Shown: positions 11,668 to 23,731, numbered from the stretch's first letter. The stretch is DNA of 64,000 bases from Merluccius polli (GCA_030340625.1 JAOPHQ010005144.1:145001-209000), one strand, 5' to 3'. Made by a program: numbers and translations. The notes: a model not told the origin generated them from the sequence alone.

Positions 11668-14191
11668 TTCGATTCAATTAAACCAAATGTTTGCCCTCGT
11701 TCTTTTAAACAAGACTTGTTTTTTTTTACGGTTTTGCTGTGTTTTTTATTTATTTCCTGTGTTGATCCCATGTCTTGCATAGGTTTGCATGTTTTTGTAG
11801 AGATACATTTTACAGCAATATAAATACATCGAGCGTATTGCATCTTAAGTTGTTGTGTGAGCGCATTCTGCGGTCGTCGCTCATTACCATTGTTTGCACA
11901 ATGTATTGGTGATTTGTTCTAAAGGGATTTGCAATCCCACCGTCTCTTGATGCCTCTTTGACAAGGGAATCACACTTTAATATGTTGACTGCAGTCTTTG
12001 GGGAAGAACAGTAGAAATAGGCCTGCCAATTCCTTTTCCCAAGAAACACCTTTGATCAAAAAATGTAGCTGCAAGCAGCAATAAGTGGTGTCAAGCATGC
12101 ACCTGTGCGCAACTGCCTGAAGTGGGAAAAAATTGGAAAATTAAGTAAATTGTGAATTCAGTGAGACAAATGCTGGGTGTTAAGTGCATTATGTAGCAGC
12201 ATTATGGGGTACATAGTGCCCCCTATGAGGCCAAAGCATCCCTACCGCCAACCATTGACCATCATGACATTGTTTAATTTATTTCTCTGACCAGATAAGA
12301 AGTAGCTTCAATGTAGACAAGTCGGTACAGACGACTGCCCCAAAGTTAGCTCGGTTACAACCACTGCATGTGTGTTCAAGGACCGTGCCTCCGCTGCTGG
12401 AAGTAGTAGACCTGGCTGTTTCTTGGACCATATGGGGGGAGGGGGAGATCATTATATAGATGCAGGTTTTCTTTTACATTTAAGCCATTTTCCCAGGTGT
12501 CTCTGGTTCTTGCACCTACATGGTCTACATGAACCAAATGGAGAAATTGGGTTCATCAGGAATTATGACAAATATGGTGCAGGTTTGAGTTGAGCTCTCG
12601 GAGTAGATGGTGAAATATGCCTTACTGTCCAAGTGGCATTTGCGTCAAAACATCTGTGGGGGGTTCATGGTATTGATTTGAAATAATATTTGGATACATT
12701 GTATTCTTTGGGTAATAGGGTATCAATTGGAGTTGGTTTGGTAATTGAATAAGAAGTGAGCCAGTGGGACATGAATGTGGCAGGAAACAAATCAGCAAAA
12801 CCATGCAAATAATGGGTGTCCTTATGGCACCTAATTAGACTATTGGAAACAAGACAAAGTTGGTGTTTTACATTTTTACTAAGCGTGAAGAACAGTCAGC
12901 TGTTTACCACTTGGTGGCAGTGTTTGTTGGTTTTACGTTTCTAATGCATTAACAAGGGTCCAGTGTGCATATTAGTGTCGGTGTGGTTTTAATTAATTTT
13001 TACAAAGGTTTTTGGATTCACAAGTTCGTGTGATATGAATCTGACACCCACATCGTCAACCTTTTGGATTTTATTTTATTACTTTTTAAATATTTGTAGG
13101 TATATCAGGATCTATGCCCAGATTGTATATTCTGCAGTAATTCTTTGTATAATTGCACAAACAACTGTTGATATGTTGATATACGTATTTGCGAATATGT
13201 TGTCCATTTGGACATTAACGTTTAATTGTCTGAATTAATTAATGAATTGGTCTGAAAGCATACTAAGTTGTAAATCAAAAATGTGTTTTAAATGCATACA
13301 ATGGATTTTAAACATTTAAATTTATATTTTTTCCCACCATTTACGATTTGGGTGGCCATGTTGAAATGACGTCAAATGACGTTAAGGCTGAACTGGGGGT
13401 TGAGAAATCGTACCTGAGTTTGCGACTAGGCGCTCCGAGTTGACGCACCGTTTTATTTGATTTTTCCTAGTAGGAAGTCAGAATTTCCGCCCTCCGAGTT
13501 TTAATCGAACGCAGCATGAGACTGTGCGTTTAGGCCACAGGTGAACTGTTCATATTTCATTATTCATTGTTCATACTACTGGGGCCACACAGTCAGTTGT
13601 TTTTGTTACTGCGGAGAAAAAGTGACATATTCTTCTGCTTGATGTGTGTATCCACGGTGTGGATTATTTGTTCAGCTTGTTTGGACTGAATATGAATTAA
13701 AAATGAATTAACATTAAATGCTATTGAACATGTCATTATTATCATTAAAAAAAATTAAAGTGACCGGTAAAAATAGATTATGACGGGATTTTTATGACCA
13801 TGTCAGTCAAAATGACAGACAACGAAAAAGTCTAGCGCAACCTCTGGGTGAGTTATATTTAAACTAGTCTGACAAAGCAGATGAGCTCAAATCTGGGTGA
13901 ACAGGGCGCTTCACTTTCTTTCGCATAATATTTGTTTTGACCAATCATTTTGCTTGAAGCGTTTTGTCTTAGGTAGAATATCTCCATAACCAAACAGGAA
14001 ACAAGGCGTAACTTGCCCTTTCAGTTCCTGTTTTAGCCCAGGCTCTGTGCCAGAAGTTCTGCTATAACATAGTAGGACTGCTGGATCCGAGATTGTTTTT
14101 GCAAATTTTTTCATGCACTTTTGTACAAATGCACCTTTTTTTCATGTATGTTTGTAGATATAAAAACTTGTTTAGATGTGTATTGCCATAG
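11668..14191. other. intergenic DNA downstream of gtsf1
   Basis: No coding exon recognised. AT-rich, with a segment starting GTAGCTGCAAGCAGCAATAA (12066) that resembles a dispersed fish repeat of unknown class, and the inverted-repeat partner B at 13663-13822. No conserved open frame exceeds background. Confidence 0.5.
13663..13822 (-). repeat. inverted-repeat partner B (pairs with 9693-9833)
   Basis: This is the reverse complement of the repeat at 9693-9833, including AAAGTGACCGGTAAAAATAG and the GTCAGTCAAAAT end. The copies lie about 4 kb apart and flank nearly the whole gtsf1 gene. Confidence 0.8.
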
Positions 14192-14195
14192 CATA

Positions 14196-15584
14196 TGTAG
14201 CCCTTTGGAAATGTAGGCCTAACTATTAAAAGTTAATCAATGAATAAATAGGAATTCATAAAAAGTATAAATAGATGTATAATTAGAATACGTTCATTAA
14301 TAGAATAAATAGGAATAAAAAGGTTAAAAAGTATGCATATGTCTGATATGGCATATTGAAGAGTTTCATACAGTTCATGTATTGAGTTATTTACATGATG
14401 TAAATTGTATTTTGTTTTCTTTATTTATACGTTTATGATGCTGGGAATGTGTTAAGAATATTTTATTTTCAATACGGTATGAGAGGGAATTCAATTGTAA
14501 AGTTAGCGTTTTGTTTTTCTAAGCCAATGAGAAACGAGTGTGAGGTAAAGTGTCATAAGGGAGAACGGAGTGACGACGTGAGAGAAGGAGGACGGAAAAT
14601 GGCGACCAAAGGAGAAGACATGTGGAGACGAGCTCCATGACACCACGATAATTTACGTGGGTAAATCACTCCGTAAAGCACTACCGTAGTTAATGTGATT
14701 AGACAAACGACTAGTGAGTCTTAAGGAATCATTGTACAGTGTGGTTGTTTTTATGTTGTGTCGTGAACCCGGACTGAAACACCGAGGGCAGCCGCAAGCT
14801 AACTCGGCTAGAGCTAGTTTGTCAGTCGGGGACGGTGCTCAAAGTATCCAGCTCGGACGTCTTTGCCGCGCATCGTCCGGACTGCTCGACGGGACGCACG
14901 AGGACCGGGGGACGTCACCGGACATCTCGGTGTTCGTCGGAGGACTTTCCTTTCCACCGGCGCGCCACGCTCGTGGCAAAGACGGCGGCCGTTGTGGCTG
15001 GCGGCCATTGGTTTCCTTTGTTCTCAGCGCGTTGGCGCGAAGTCGCTTTTGGGTTTGTGGCTTCCCCGATCAGGCCTGCACCGTAACTCATTGGGTACCC
15101 AAGGTGTTATTTAGGTATTACAAGGTATTATTTATGTATTACAAGGTATTATTTAGGTATTACAAGGTATTATTTAGGTATTACAAGGTATTATTTAGGT
15201 ATTACAAGGTATTATTTAGTTGCCGACTATAGGATTTATATATAAAGGGTTTTTGGAATACTGTTTTATTAATCTGTGTATGATTGGGTCCGGTGGTCAA
15301 TGACCGTCGTATGATCGTATTTGAACTGAGACTATTTTTGCTGATTGATCTTGTAACTATGAAACTATATTTTTTTCCAAGTAAATAGTTAAATGGATCT
15401 GCGTTGTGTTGGCATGGTTTCTTAGGAGTAATTGTCATAGCGTCATCATAATATTGATATTTAGTTATTAGTTCATACAGGTTAAGACAAAGTAAACACA
15501 ATTAAAGTTAGAGATAACATTTTATTTAAAGAATTCAGGTTAGCCACCCCTATTATTTGCCAACAACAGCAAAGGGGCGCTACA
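14196..15584. mobile_element. putative solo LTR, 1.39 kb
   Basis: The block begins TGTAGCCCTTTG and ends CAAAGGGGCGCTACA: short inverted termini with TG...CA ends, as in retroelement LTRs. It is flanked by CATA on both sides (14192-14195 and 15585-15588), a possible 4-bp duplication. No gag or pol coding sequence is present, which suggests a solo LTR. A six-copy tandem repeat lies inside. The evidence is the ends alone, so an unrelated origin is possible. Confidence 0.45.
15105..15222 (+). repeat. 21-bp tandem repeat
   Basis: About six copies of GTATTATTTAGGTATTACAAG, inside the putative LTR. Confidence 0.95.
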
Positions 15585-15621
15585 CATACTTTTTGTGTTG
15601 TGTTATATTTATACTTGAATG

Positions 15622-16471
15622 TAGGGATGCAAATTATCGATTAATTCAGTAATCGTTAGTTGATTGACCTTATCGATCGATTTAACGATTAATTGATAAG
15701 TGGCTTTTTCCTGAGAACATACATTTCTCATGGTGTCTTTAATGTAAAGCAAAATATTGCTTATACTGAATAAAAAATGCACGTTATATTCCTCAATTAA
15801 TATTTTATTGTACCAGTTGGAATACGGTACAGATAATGGCATTTAACCAAAATAAATTCTGCACAGAAAATTGAAATGCATAAAAAAATAATTGTGCACT
15901 GGCTCACCTGTTGCATGTGAAACATTAAGCAACATAAAATACATTTTAAATCTATACAATATGGGCTTAGCCTACACAATATTAAGCCTACATAAATTAC
16001 GACTTTATATCACCGGCTGCCCATCATCGGCTGTCTTATAAAGGAGGGCCGAAAGCGAAACACTCCTCACTCGCCCCGATTTCATCCGGCGGTGGCGACG
16101 GCGGCGGCGTCCGACGGTGCTGAGCTGCGGCGTGATAAACCAGCCTGCTGACATCCCTGTGTAAAACGCGGTGCTACAAATCGCCGTTAATCACAGCCGT
16201 GAGCGCTGGGCCAACGGCAGACATTGATTGTACGCACGTACGTGTGAGAGGGAGGGAGGGGGCTGAGGGTTTTGAAAAAAACCTCTGTTTTGACCGCCTC
16301 ATGTTTGTGCCGGGTCTCTCGCCGCCCGCGAGAATCCCGCGTTACGTTCAAGTAAGTTCAGTGTGGCCTAGATTCAGGCCCTAGATTCAGTTAACCTACA
16401 ATTAATTTAATTTAATCGATTAAATTATTTTCGACAATTAACCGATAGTCGATTAACCGTTTACATCCCTA
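15622..16471. mobile_element. hAT element, non-autonomous, 850 bp
   Basis: The left end TAGGGATGCAAATTATCG and right end GTTTACATCCCTA are inverted. The element is flanked by a perfect 8-bp duplication CTTGAATG (15614-15621 and 16472-16479). Subterminal ATCGATTAAT motifs are repeated at both ends. No transposase frame is visible. The GC-rich middle (16080-16330) differs in composition from the AT-rich ends and may be captured sequence. Confidence 0.92.
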
Positions 16472-16589
16472 CTTGAATGTATTCTTTTCTCTTTCTTCTA
16501 TTATCTTGAGCAGAGCAATTGTAATGGCAAACATGTCCCCCCGGGATCAATATAGATATCAGAATTTATCGGCCCTTCTCCTTTCCTCT

Positions 16590-17755
16590 TTCCCATGATG
16601 CACCCTGGCCAGAGTGCCTCCCTGGTGGAGCTGCTGCTCAACACCATCCGGCTTCCGTGCCGCTGTCTGGCGGTCGCCACGGTGACAACTTCCTCAGCTT
16701 CTCGCACGGCGAGTACTTCTACAGCCTCTTCCAGATGACCGTCAACGCCGAGCGGCTCAGACAGCTGGACGCCATGGTGCCGGGCCTCATGAGGGCCGCG
16801 TCCTGCAACCCCGGCATGGTACGCTCTCTGTACGCTCCTGTTGTACCGATCCTTAAAGCTGCTGTACGCGAGGTTCCAGAGTTGTAAAGAGACGGACAGC
16901 AGAAAAGAGCATAAGACATTTTGAAATTAAACAAGCAAAAACAACCTTCCCCTCCTTCCCTGCTCCCTTCCTCCCTACATTTCTCCACCATTGAGAAGTG
17001 TTGCATTTCACACACCTGTGATTGACAGGCAAGATGGATTCCTTGAACCAATCATGGCAAAGATGCCCTGATTGGGCAGAAATTAGGATGGCTATGCCAT
17101 TTCTAACAAATGACACTCAAATATTAGCTTTTAAATCATACCTACAGCACCCTTAAGGTTTGTGTAATGTACAAATGACTTCTCTCTGCACCAGGTGAGT
17201 GTGTTGCTCAATGGAGTGCTGGACCATACCTTCTGAGAGCGCTCCATCCGGAAGAGCCAGGGCAGCCGGCTGGTGGAGCAGGTGCTGAGCCGCTGGGACA
17301 GCCTGCGGCCCTGGTGGGCCACGGAGACCGCCACCCACGAGAGCAAGACCGCAACTCTGCTGCTGCTGCTCTCTAAGCTGCTACAGGTTCTCGCTCTCTC
17401 TCGCTCGCTCTCTTGCTCTCCCCGCCCCCCAGGGCATGTTCTCATTGCCAATTAATCAATAACTACCTTCAATCATATTGATCAATTCATTATGCACAAG
17501 TAGGATTATCTGTGTTTTTGTTAATAATGTTAGTGCCCATTGTGATTATAAGGTATGTTTTTTGTGTATCACTAAATTGCCTTTTAACTCTTTGAGCCAG
17601 TAATCTATTCAGATGTTGTGTGATCTAAATGTATTTTATTCATTGATCAGATTGACTCCTCTGTATGCACCAATATCAACCATGAGGCATTCTCAGTGGT
17701 GTTTTCCACCTTCACCACACTGCTGGTCGACATGACCCTGCCGCTGAACCTTAAG
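16590..17755 (+). pseudogene. prkdc: prkdc (DNA-PKcs) relic, exons a-c
   Basis: Three exons match the middle (HEAT-repeat) region of DNA-PKcs in order: about 16590-16818 (FSHGEYFYSLF, then NAERLRQLDAMVPGLM), 17195-17386 (VSVLLNGVLDHTF, then WDSLRPWWATET) and 17651-17755 (IDSSVCTNINHEAFSVVFST). Splice sites are canonical. Exon a needs a frame change near 16655. Exon b has an in-frame TGA right after LDHTF, where the family has Arg. DNA-PKcs is the catalytic subunit of the DNA-dependent kinase in non-homologous end joining. This copy cannot make it. Retained introns show it is not a processed copy. Confidence 0.88.
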
Positions 17756-18147
17756 GTACTGAACATACACATTCACGGTGTTGAAAACAAATTGCGTAAC
17801 CAATAGCTTAGAACGAAACCTGAACTCCTCCCTCTTACAATTTTTGTGAGCACAGTTTTACTGGTTTGTGACACGGATGGTTATATCTGTGCACTACTCG
17901 ATATTACATAACCATCTACCACAACTGTTAACTACACAACAGTGCTTTGGAGACTATTATTGCCCGGCACAGTCAGGCAGTGTATAATTGTACAGCCTTG
18001 TGTCGGTGGGGCTTGCTTGATTATAAAGAGACGGTTCATTATGACTATAACAACAATCAAGTGTGTGAAGCGATGTTCCATTTGTTTCTGTTGAACTATG
18101 TTGTCTCCAATCGCTCCCTTTCCCCCTTCCACACACACGCACGCACG

Positions 18148-18179
<32 letters not shown>

Positions 18180-18254
18180 TTGCTACTCTGTCTGTTGCAG
18201 TGCATTTTTGCCTGCATGGAACTTTAATATAAAAATAATTAATTAACCCTTACA
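17756..18254. repeat. prkdc-relic intron with (CA)n
   Basis: No exon seen. It holds a (CA)n/(CGCA)n microsatellite at about 18131-18172. Confidence 0.7.
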
Positions 18255-19504
18255 CTGATAGTCTCGTAGGAAGAGGGGTATCATGCACCCCCCGGAAATA
18301 TACTTCTAAATCAGTGTTTCTAGATTGGAAAAAGTGTAGAAAATGATGAGCTATGTTAAATAGTTGTCGGGATGTTCCACATATCATTTTTATGCAAATA
18401 AGTGCCGCCATTATCGAAACAAATCTAATTTCACTATATCTCAACCAATATTGCAGATAGCTGAACAAATAAGGTGTCTAGACCCATGTTCTGAGGGTCA
18501 GAGATCATAGTGAAACTATTCATAAAATGATCACATGTTGGTGGCATGCTAGTAAGCAACCCTAACTCTTTTACCAATTATGAGACGCCAATATGGGAGA
18601 TGCCAAATAAGATGTCTAGACAGAGGTTGTTGTGTGTTTAACCAAGGTTTATCTCTTTTGTAGTACAAGGATCAAACATCATAATATAACTCTTCTTGAT
18701 GTAACCACTCTTCTCTTTCCCATGCAAGATAAACAGTCAAGTAAATGGTTCTCCACTATGAATCACTCATCCTTTTCACTGAAATCATCGCAGTCAAACT
18801 CATCCTCTCCTTCCTCTTTCTCCTCCTCTTCCTGTTCATGCTCTCCAGTGTCAAGGAGGTCAGCCAGTGAAGTTGGTAGGATAGGACCAGAGCAGAGTGG
18901 CATGAAGGAAGGCAAGCCGGGTCGATCTTAGTCTTGCAAGTGAGTTTCGTGTCCTCCCCCACCATGTTGCGTAGCAATTTGGCACGGACATCCACTGAAG
19001 ACTCACGACAACCGTTGTACAACCGAGCTGATGTGTGTGGAGAACCATTTACTTGACTGTTTATCTTGCATGGGAAAGAGAAGGGTGGTTACATCAAGAA
19101 GAGTTCTATTATGATGTTTGATCCTTGTACTACAAAAGAGATAAACCTTGGTTAAACACACAACCTCTGTCTAGACATCTTATTTGGCATCTCCCATATT
19201 GGCGTCTCGTAATTGGTAAAAGAGTTAGGGTTGCTTACTAGCATGCCACCAACATGTGATCATTTTATGAATAGTTTCACTATGATCTCTGACCCTCAGA
19301 ACATGGGTCTAGACATTATTTGTTCAGTTATCTGCAATATTGGCTGAGATATAGTGAAATTAGGTTTGTTTCAATAGCAGCACTAATTACCGACAACTAT
19401 TTAACAGCTCATCATTTTCTACATATTTTTTCCAATCTAGAAACGCTGATTAGAAGTATATTTCCGGGGGGTGCATGATACCCCTCTTCCTACTAGACTA
19501 TCAG
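18255..19504. mobile_element. foldback element, 1.25 kb inverted repeat
   Basis: Two arms of roughly 480-500 bp (from CTGATAGTCTCGTAGGAAGA at 18255, mirrored to CTACTAGACTATCAG at 19504) are near-perfect reverse complements, with minor mismatches. A unique core lies at about 18760-19030. The outermost bases read TTAACCC on the left (18243) and GGGTCAA on the right, which would fit a piggyBac-type TTAA insertion with one changed base. The core minus strand has an open stretch with VDVRAKLLRNMVGEDTKLTC that I cannot place. Confidence 0.8.
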
Positions 19505-19733
19505 GGTCAAATTTGACCCACTTTTTTATATTTGACAGCTGTAAAAACACCCTATACACATAATATGTATACACAATAGTACACAAACATGGTAATAACA
19601 TTTTTAAATTTAGCACAACCGATACAAATTGTACCTCTATTAAAATAAATAAAAAATTATGACTCAGATCAAACGATGGTCACTTTGTTAGAACTGCCTC
19701 TTTCGAACACAAAAGAGCAAGAACAACTTGCAG
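19505..19733. other. no feature seen
   Basis: AT-rich spacer between the foldback element and the 3' end of the minus-strand recombinase gene. It may be the 3' UTR of that gene. Confidence 0.4.
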
Positions 19734-19958
19734 TTAGTGTGACATTGACTGCCGCTTCCAAGCGTCTATTCTGTTTTTCACATAGTACTTAACAGCATCC
19801 CAGGTCCTACCTTTTAAGTGCCTCTGGAAATGCACGGATACATTCAAGACACTGTGCTTTACCAGGAACCTTGCCAGTCTTAATGCTGTGCATCAGCTTC
19901 TGTTCCACAGCTTGGACTTCTTCTTTGCTCCACATCTTCCTCTTCTTTCTTGATGAAT
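19734..19958 (-). pseudogene. terminal SANT/Myb-like exon of the recombinase gene
   Basis: After an acceptor at 19959-19960, the exon encodes DSSRKKRKMWSKEEVQAVEQ, LMHSIKTGKVPGKAQCLECI and RAFPEALK. It then hits TAG unless one A of the AAAA run (plus-strand 19812-19815) is removed. The next frame continues with GRTWDAVKYYVKNR, the expected end of the Trp-rich helix domain, and stops at 19734. This is either a genuine one-base frameshift or a homopolymer sequencing error. The tail probably binds DNA, by analogy with SANT/Myb folds. Confidence 0.65.
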
Positions 19959-20644
19959 CTATGAAAAATAAAATAAGATGAAAGAAAGGTTGGTGGGAGT
20001 GATTACTATAGATGTGTGTGTGCGCGCTATAGACAGTCCGGAGGCTGCACTGCCCTCGGAGCTGTGTTCTGCCTTTTTCGTTCTGTCAACATCACATCCC
20101 TGGGCATCGATAAGAGGAATCGATAAGCTCGGAGAAATATGATGTTGATGGATTGAGCCAGTTTGAGCCAGTTCTCAACTGGAACTGGTTCTCAATTCCC
20201 ATCCCTAAATTTGATGAAATTAGTAAACGAACATAAGGAAAAGGCAACATGACTTGTTCACTCCTTATAAGCCTATTATTGTAAATGCTATAAGAAAAAT
20301 AAATATGCATATTGTCAGTCTTTACTGTCTGTAAGCACTGTGAGAAAATAATGCCTTATTTTAGTTCATGACTGAGTTGTGTGCGAGTTGAGTTTCATCA
20401 CACCCCCAAGTACCAGTAATTGTAGGAATAGTGGACATCCTGAAACCATCATAGTCTGTATGAGACTAGAAAATAACTCACTGAAACAGGTTATTGGTAA
20501 AATACCGTTTTTCTTTCTTTCTTCTGGCTGTGATGAGGTATCAGACTCCTGGTCCTCCTCTGTAGGTGTCCTCTTGATGGGTTTCGTCTTCCTCACAGGT
20601 CTTGACCCTCCTTTGCTTGGCTGTGATGAGGTATCAGACTCCTG

Positions 20645-22405
20645 GGGCCTCATGTACTAAGACTTGCGTGGATTTCTTACTAAAACTTTGCGGACGCCCA
20701 AATCTGGAAAGCTGCTGCGCACAAATAAATCCGGATGTATCAATCCTTGCGTAAGCACAATTTCGCGCAGATTCTCTTTGTACATCCCAATTGACGTGAA
20801 ATTGAGCGCACGTGCACGAGCCCGACTCTCCGCCCTGTCTCCTCCCTCATTTAATATGCTAATTAGTATAAATAGGCCTGCAGTAGTGCGCTTGTTAGGA
20901 GAAAGGAGATAATGGAGAAAGGAAGAGAATCAAGGGCATTAATGATATTAATTCCAACCTGCTGCAACAAATAACTGGGGCCTTAAAAGACATTAATGAA
21001 ACATTAAAATAACTAGTTAAAATGAATGTTGTCTCCGTTTACCTTTTTTATATTCTTGCTATTAACTGCTGCCGAGTTCGAAACCTATTCCCAACCGAGC
21101 TGTTAGTCAGGACGAATGAATCATGGGTTGACCCAGGCCACCTTGCCACGATATTCGTAAGGCGCATTTGGGCATCACAGATTATTTGCACGTTTAAGGA
21201 ATGAAAGTGTTTCCTATTCACGTACGCATATTCCCCTTCAGATGGCGCCTTTATTGCAATGTGTGTGCAGTCGATCGCTCCGATTACATTGGGAAAATCG
21301 GCTATCTCTGCAAAATGCGCTTTGATGTGTGCTTGGTTTACTGCATCATAACCGTATATACCTGGCTGAGATGCGGATGATCCCGTTTAAAACAGCCGCA
21401 ATGGCGCGGCTCAGAGCCCTGACTCATTCCTGACCGGTCAGCCAATTCCCTCTGGAATGATCCTGTTGCTAGAAAACCAAGCGTAGTCAGGACTTGTATT
21501 GGAACTGGCAATGCGTGACTCCTCGCCGTCTGCCTCTCCAAACCCGGGCCCAACTCAGTAGATTTCCAAGAGGATATAGCTTTTGGAAATCTGAATCGGC
21601 TGATAAGCCAGTCATCATCGTGACACCCGTTCATTTCGAATGCGACCATTCGCAATATCTTCTAACAAGGTCAAGACTGCCATTGTCAACCTCTCGATTA
21701 TTGCAATTTTGCGCGTGCTTTTATATTCTCATTAATTTGGATGCATGCTGACGATAGGTTGTCCCCATACACCCAAGGTGTCAATAATATGTACATAATT
21801 AGAAATTGTCCGACTGGTTCATTGATGGATTGATTTTAAGTAACAATGGCTTGTGCTTACTCCACGCAACATCAAATAATGATATTGCAGTCAAGAATTT
21901 CACGACAAATGCGTGGAGAGAGATCCATTAGGCCAGATGTCATGCGTGGCCCTGAAAATATGTAACATTTAATAAACAAGTCGTCACTGAAAATAATATA
22001 GCTTGGGCTTCCTTTTAATTTACTTTTAATTCCAATATTGACAATTTAATTTTATGTGTCTGTTTAAGTTTAGCCTAATATCTACAACGGTGTCACATTA
22101 TGCCTCTCGACAACAATAACGCATGATTGAAGTGCAGCCCGACGTACAAATCCACTTTTTACTAGCCCCATACTGCAATATTACTTCATGACTCGTGATC
22201 ACGTAGCTTAATGTTGTTGCGCTGCATTGCCTCTATGTGCCGCCAACTGACAAAATGCAGCAGAAATGTGCGTAAGCAAGGCATTTAGTTTGCGTGGAGA
22301 ACCGCACTTTTTCACGTCAAGTCAGTCTTTGTACATCCGAACGTTTGCGTGAGAAGTGGCTTACGCAGCTTTTTTGTGCGTAAGCAAGCTTTGTACATGA
22401 GGCCC
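20645..22405. mobile_element. PIF/Harbinger element, 1.76 kb, inside a recombinase exon
   Basis: The termini are exact inverted repeats (CTGGGGCCTCATGTAC at the left, mirrored at 22393-22408, counting the flanking CTG/CAG). CTG (20642-20644) and CAG (22406-22408) flank the element, fitting a CWG 3-bp target site with one substitution. The flanking DNA resumes the interrupted coding repeat (ACAGAGGAC then CAGGAGTCTGAT on the minus strand), which shows where it inserted. The interior carries a degenerate HARBI1-like transposase. Confidence 0.88.
21070..21760 (-). pseudogene. HARBI1-like transposase remnant
   Basis: The minus strand encodes DDDWLISRFRFPKAI, LGPGLERQTARSHALPVPIQ and LTTLGFLATGSFQRELADRS, the usual N-terminal half of Harbinger transposases. 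After a frame change near 21340-21420 it continues FPNVIGAIDCTHIAIKAP and RWPGSTHDSFVL, which contain the first two catalytic Asp residues. The C-terminal Glu region (ENAFG) was not found. The gene is non-functional. Confidence 0.82.
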
Positions 22406-22647
22406 CAGGTCCTCTGTAGGTGTCCTCTTGATGGGTTTCGTCTTCCTCACAGGTCTTGACCCTCCTTTGCTTGGCTGTGATGAGGTATCAGACTCCTGGT
22501 CCTCTGTAGGTGACCTCTTGATGGGTTTCGTCTTCCTCACAGGTCTTGACCCTCCTTTTCTTGGCTGTGATGAGGTATCAGACTCATGGTCCTCCTCTGT
22601 ACGTGTCCTCTTGATGGGTTGCGTCTCCTTCACAGGTCTTGACCCTC
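22406..22647 (-). repeat. in-exon coding repeats of the recombinase gene
   Basis: About 90-96-bp coding units, each giving GGSRPV(R/K)KTKPIKR, (S/T)PTE and DQESDTSSQP, occur three times here. The series resumes at 20506-20641 beyond the Harbinger insertion. Single-unit exons at 25588-25659 and 23555-23614 are diverged relatives. The repeats are Ser/Glu and Lys rich and presumably disordered. Confidence 0.85.
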
Positions 22648-22649
22648 CT

Positions 22650-23554
22650 TGAAAACAGACATACAATGGTAGAAAAGTTAACTTAAAGGTAGGGTGGATG
22701 ATGTTTTCCTGCAGCATTTTTTACCATATTGCTTAAAATCTCCTTCACACACAGATTGAAACCAATGAATTAAATTATATGACACATACACCGAAAAAAT
22801 CAGTGGGATGGGCAGGACTGAAAAAACTCCATCCAATCATGAGCGTCACGTTCAAGATGTTTGGATGGTGACTTGTCTATCAAACTCAACTGCCATTTGT
22901 CCCTCCCCCCTCCCTCCTCTGCGCGTACTCCTCTTCGGGCACGAACGAATCGCGCGCCCTCAGAGGCTTGGCTACTGGCAGGTTAGCTGCATATCAGATA
23001 GCACGGGCTGCTGAAAGAAAACAAATTATATAGTTATAAGTAAAATAAGCAAGTGTAGCACTCGTGAACCCTCGGGAACAAGTGCTGTGCGTTCCTGTAC
23101 TCTGGAGGCGTGGCTTCGGGGGGGGGAGGCCGAGGAAAGTGGTTTGGACTTTTGAATTGTTTTTTTTCTAAATGCTGTGTGCTCAAACCGTTTTTCCAAC
23201 ATCCTCCACCCTACCTTTAAAGCACTGCATCTTTGAAGACTTTACGAAAACCACATTTTCAAATACATGTTCAACATTCAAGTTTTTTCTCCAGGTATGA
23301 TGAGGATATTGATTTGTGTATCTTGCATCAAATTATATATGAACACAACAAAATTACAGAAACTGTCCCTGGTGCAGACATTGAAGAAAGAAAGTTGAGG
23401 TAAAAGTTAAATAGACAAGTTAGAGCACAGCTTAAAAAACAATAAATTACATAGTAAAAGTACTCTGATATTAAAAGAAGTTTATAATTAAAAAATATGA
23501 ATTGTGTATTAAGTGGATTGTTACACCCACTGAGACAGGTTATTGGTAAAATAC
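22650..23554. other. recombinase-gene intron
   Basis: No gene. Contains TTAAAGGTAGGGTGGATGAT (22683), the typical left end of a dispersed fish repeat, mirrored by ATCCTCCACCCTACCTTTAA at about 23201-23220. The segment 22683-23220 is therefore probably a MITE with those inverted ends. Its flanking duplication was not resolved. Confidence 0.5.
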
Positions 23555-23731
23555 CTTTTCTCGGCTGTGATGAGGCATCAGACTCATGGTCCTTTGTCCA
23601 GGTCCTTGATCTACCTGTAGGCCAGGGGTCGGCAACCCAAAATGTTGAAAGAGCCATATTGGACCAAAAAAACAAAAAACAAATATGTCTGGAGCCGCAA
23701 AAAAATCAAAGCCTTATAGAAGCCTTATATT

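Noticed and set aside
14714..15232. 172-codon frame ending in repeated FRYYKVL
   Set aside because: The tail is the translation of the 21-bp tandem repeat; no domain is recognised in the rest.
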